7,243 bases of DNA. Source: an uncultured Candidatus Udaeobacter sp. (GTDB lineage Bacteria > Verrucomicrobiota > Verrucomicrobiia > Chthoniobacterales > UBA10450). The notes below the pieces were generated by a model. It was given only the letters and a program-made list of their open reading frames with translations. It did no database searches and was not told the DNA's origin. Position numbers and translations under genes: made by a program. The stretch covers positions 1 through 7,243 of the forward strand of contig CATPBS010000010.1 in NCBI GenBank assembly GCA_955652715.1, in the 5' to 3' direction. Every line of letters starts with the position of its first letter. Position 1 is the first letter of the stretch. Below are positions 5,492 to 7,243 of the stretch, piece by piece.

Positions 5492-6220
5492 TCAATCAGC
5501 CGTGCGAACCCGATAGCGCGCAGCAAATCGTTCAGGCTCAGGAACCGGACTGAGGTCGGCGCGTTGCGTGGCGAAAATCCATTCAGACCACGTCTCGTCC
5601 TGCTTTCTTGGCGCAGGTGGAATTTTCAATTCAACGAACTGCGATGCGTCTGGTTCATTACCGATCGAGGCTAGAAGCGATCTGGTCTTGCTGTGTGTCA
5701 ATAACGGGACATTTCCCGGAATGGTGATGTGTTCGGCATTTTTCGTAATCGCGCTCCAATCAATGAAAGCAAATCGACCTTCCCGATTGTCAGTGTAAAG
5801 GCTGACTCGGATGCTGTAACCATCCGGCTGGTCTGGAATTTTAAATCTTGCCGGCGCGCGAAGCTCGAATTGCAATTCGAGGCGCTTGCCATCGATTCTC
5901 GGAGGTTTGTCGGATAGAAGATATGGAACGCCGACCAACAAACCGGCGAGGCCGCAGACAATCAGAAGCGACCAACCTTGTGCAATTACGAATCCAGCAA
6001 GTCCTTGCCGCCGCCCAACCAGGATGGATGAAATGATTCCGATTACTAAACCCGCGAGAATTCCAAGAGGCACGCAAAGAAAAATAACGGTCATGCCCCG
6101 CTGACCTTCCATTTCAGGTACGCGCGCGAGCCTGGTCAAATAATCGCCGACAAAAAGCGCAAGAACGCAGCCGACAATCGCCGTCATAAGCGCAACGAAG
6201 AAAGCACGGAGCAAGCGCAC
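5492..6220 (-). CDS. unrecognised membrane protein, three N-terminal TM segments and a soluble C-terminal domain
   Basis: I do not recognise this 242-residue protein. Hydrophobic segments lie at about 6-25, 43-68 and 74-102. A polar tail from about 104 to 242 contains alternating beta-like stretches (RLELQFELRAPARFKI, YSIRVSLYTD, FVELKIPP), suggesting a compact beta-rich domain outside the membrane core. With three helices, the N-terminus and the tail should face opposite sides. No catalytic motif is visible. The start is GTG at 6218-6220, with an in-frame TAA about 15 bases further upstream; no Shine-Dalgarno site is seen, and an internal ATG at codon 12 would cut the first helix. The stop is TGA at 5492-5494. 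It lies 59 bases after the TPR gene and 36 before the DUF2071 gene, all on the minus strand. Confidence 0.7.
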   Translation of the reverse strand: MRLLRAFFVALMTAIVGCVLALFVGDYLTRLARVPEMEGQRGMTVIFLCVPLGILAGLVIGIISSILVGRRQGLAGFVIAQGWSLLIVCGLAGLLVGVPYLLSDKPPRIDGKRLELQFELRAPARFKIPDQPDGYSIRVSLYTDNREGRFAFIDWSAITKNAEHITIPGNVPLLTHSKTRSLLASIGNEPDASQFVELKIPPAPRKQDETWSEWIFATQRADLSPVPEPERFAARYRVRTAD

Positions 6221-6279
6221 GAAGAGTGAAAGACTAGCTTACTGTGAGTTGATTGAATCGTTCGACGCCCGAGCCGGGG

Positions 6280-7243
6280 TCACTGCAGCAACTTTTCGAG
6301 GGACGGGCTCGGTTGTATGCCGAGCGCAGTCGCCCGGGCATAATGCTCTCTAGCCAGTCCTTTCGAGCCCGCCTGCGTAGTGATGAGAATGACCGCCAGA
6401 TTAAAATGTGCATCGGCGTCGTTAGGATTGTTGGCGAGAGCCTGAAGGATTTCCTTTTCTGCCTCTTGCTGTCGCCCTTTCTGGCTGGCGGCGATACCCA
6501 GATAGTTGTGAGCGGTAGCGCTGTTTGGATTGATCGCGATCGCCTTCCTTAACTCCGCGATCGCGTCGTCGAATTTCGATTGCCGATACTGAACAATACC
6601 CAGCGTGGTGAGCAGAAAATCGTTGTCGGGCGCGATGGCAACGGCTTTTTTCAGCGTCGACTCCGCGGACCGCAAGTTGGCTCTGCGAACATAAACCACA
6701 CCAAGGTTGGAAAGCGCGTCAAGGTTATTTGGGTCTTCCGCCAGAATTTGCTGATATTGCTTTTCTGCCGCCCTATAATTGCCCTGCTGAACGTTCTTGC
6801 GGGCCGCGCGGACGAGAGCCTGGATTTTCGGTGGTACATCGGTTTTGGACGGATCGGGCCTATTGATTTTCCCGTCCCTCCCACCGCCCGATCTTGCGTT
6901 GGCGATCGCTTTTGCAGTACTGATCGAATTCAGGCCCGCTTTTTTTTCAAACACAAAGCTCGCTTTAAATAAGCCGGCGCGCTGGTCTGAAACTGAGATT
7001 ACGGGCTGCCGCAGCAAAGCGAACTCTTCACTGCTAAGTTTTGTAACGGGCTGCGCCAGAAATTCGATCTGCCCGTTCAACGTCTCGGATCTGATTTTCA
7101 ATCTGCCCAGTTCCGCCAACACCAGGTTCCTTGTCTCGTCCCGACGCGCTTCTTCCTGGCGCTCGCGCACGACAATGTTTCGCAGGAGCTCGTTTTCTCT
7201 CGCGAGCTGGGCGGACTCCTCGTTGCTTGCGCCGGCCAGCTTC
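6280..7243 (-). CDS. TPR-repeat protein with an N-terminal coiled-coil region, 5' end outside the window
   Basis: The frame is open to the right-hand window edge, giving at least 320 residues ending in TGA at 6280-6282, so the true start is not visible; a GTG at 7168-7170 is internal. The first 65 or so visible residues (ESAQLARENELLRNIVVRER..., then RLKIRSETLNGQIEFL) are charged and heptad-like, suggesting a coiled coil. A linker rich in Gly, Arg, Pro and Asp follows (about 117-137). From about 140 to 309 come five tetratricopeptide repeats with typical signatures: NYRAAEKQYQQILAEDPNN, ALSNLGVVYVRRANLRSAE, DFLLTTLGIVQYRQSKFDDA, ATAHNYLGIAASQKGRQQEA and ADAHFNLAVIL. TPRs are protein-protein interaction scaffolds; the partner is unknown. 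It is first of three collinear minus-strand genes in this window. Confidence 0.85.
   Translation of the reverse strand, partial: KLAGASNEESAQLARENELLRNIVVRERQEEARRDETRNLVLAELGRLKIRSETLNGQIEFLAQPVTKLSSEEFALLRQPVISVSDQRAGLFKASFVFEKKAGLNSISTAKAIANARSGGGRDGKINRPDPSKTDVPPKIQALVRAARKNVQQGNYRAAEKQYQQILAEDPNNLDALSNLGVVYVRRANLRSAESTLKKAVAIAPDNDFLLTTLGIVQYRQSKFDDAIAELRKAIAINPNSATAHNYLGIAASQKGRQQEAEKEILQALANNPNDADAHFNLAVILITTQAGSKGLAREHYARATALGIQPSPSLEKLLQ

Noticed and set aside
5453..5494. A readthrough fusion of the three-TM protein with the DUF2071 protein across TGA 5492-5494
   Set aside because: The two frames are in the same phase with 12 open codons between them, but one in three neighbours would be so by chance, the DUF2071 family starts near the GTG, and the TGA does not replace a conserved cysteine.
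1..7243. CRISPR array, insertion sequence, tRNA or rRNA genes
   Set aside because: No regularly spaced direct repeats, transposase-like proteins, cloverleaf or ribosomal RNA motifs were seen on either strand.

Overview
This window looks like an ordinary chromosomal stretch of a mid-GC, environmental (probably soil) bacterium. The style of the sequence (DUF2071 and TPR proteins, weak ribosome binding sites, a Chthoniobacterales-like aconitase, and intergenic palindromes starting with 'gtcattccgagc') suggests Verrucomicrobiota. That assignment is inference from memory of similar sequences, not a computed placement. TGA is a normal stop here: the peroxiredoxin, the three-TM protein and the TPR protein all end in TGA.

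Layout. Bases 1-76 hold the possible tail of a plus-strand gene and an intrinsic terminator. Bases 77-484 (minus) are rnpB, the RNase P RNA. Bases 556-1044 (minus) encode a DUF456 membrane protein. Bases 1045-1215 are a divergent intergenic region with a long inverted repeat and a good sigma70-type promoter driving a PrxQ/Bcp-like peroxiredoxin (1216-1710, plus). A 30-bp-arm palindromic element fills the gap before an AcnA-type aconitase (1807-4689, plus). Convergent to it lie three minus-strand genes in order of transcription: a TPR protein cut by the window edge (6280-7243), an unrecognised three-TM membrane protein (5492-6220) and a DUF2071/YqjF-like protein (4748-5455).

The notable observation is in the aconitase. 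Its frame is intact and recognisably aconitase for 960 codons except for one UGA at 3499-3501. This UGA falls exactly on codon 565, where the family has the first cysteine of the CxxC pair that ligates the [4Fe-4S] cluster. The gene could encode a selenocysteine-containing aconitase (U-N-T-C instead of C-x-T-C), be a very young pseudogene, or contain a base-call error. A modest hairpin follows the UGA but sits slightly too close to be a textbook bacterial SECIS. A second cluster-proximal residue is also changed (Asn to Lys at codon 597), which favours loss or change of function. The same gene carries a tandem heptanucleotide repeat and an extra hydrophilic segment of about 60 residues.

The peroxiredoxin and aconitase are co-directional with 96 bp between them and may be cotranscribed, pairing a peroxide-removing enzyme with a peroxide-sensitive Fe-S enzyme. 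The three minus-strand genes are closely spaced and may form an operon of unknown purpose.
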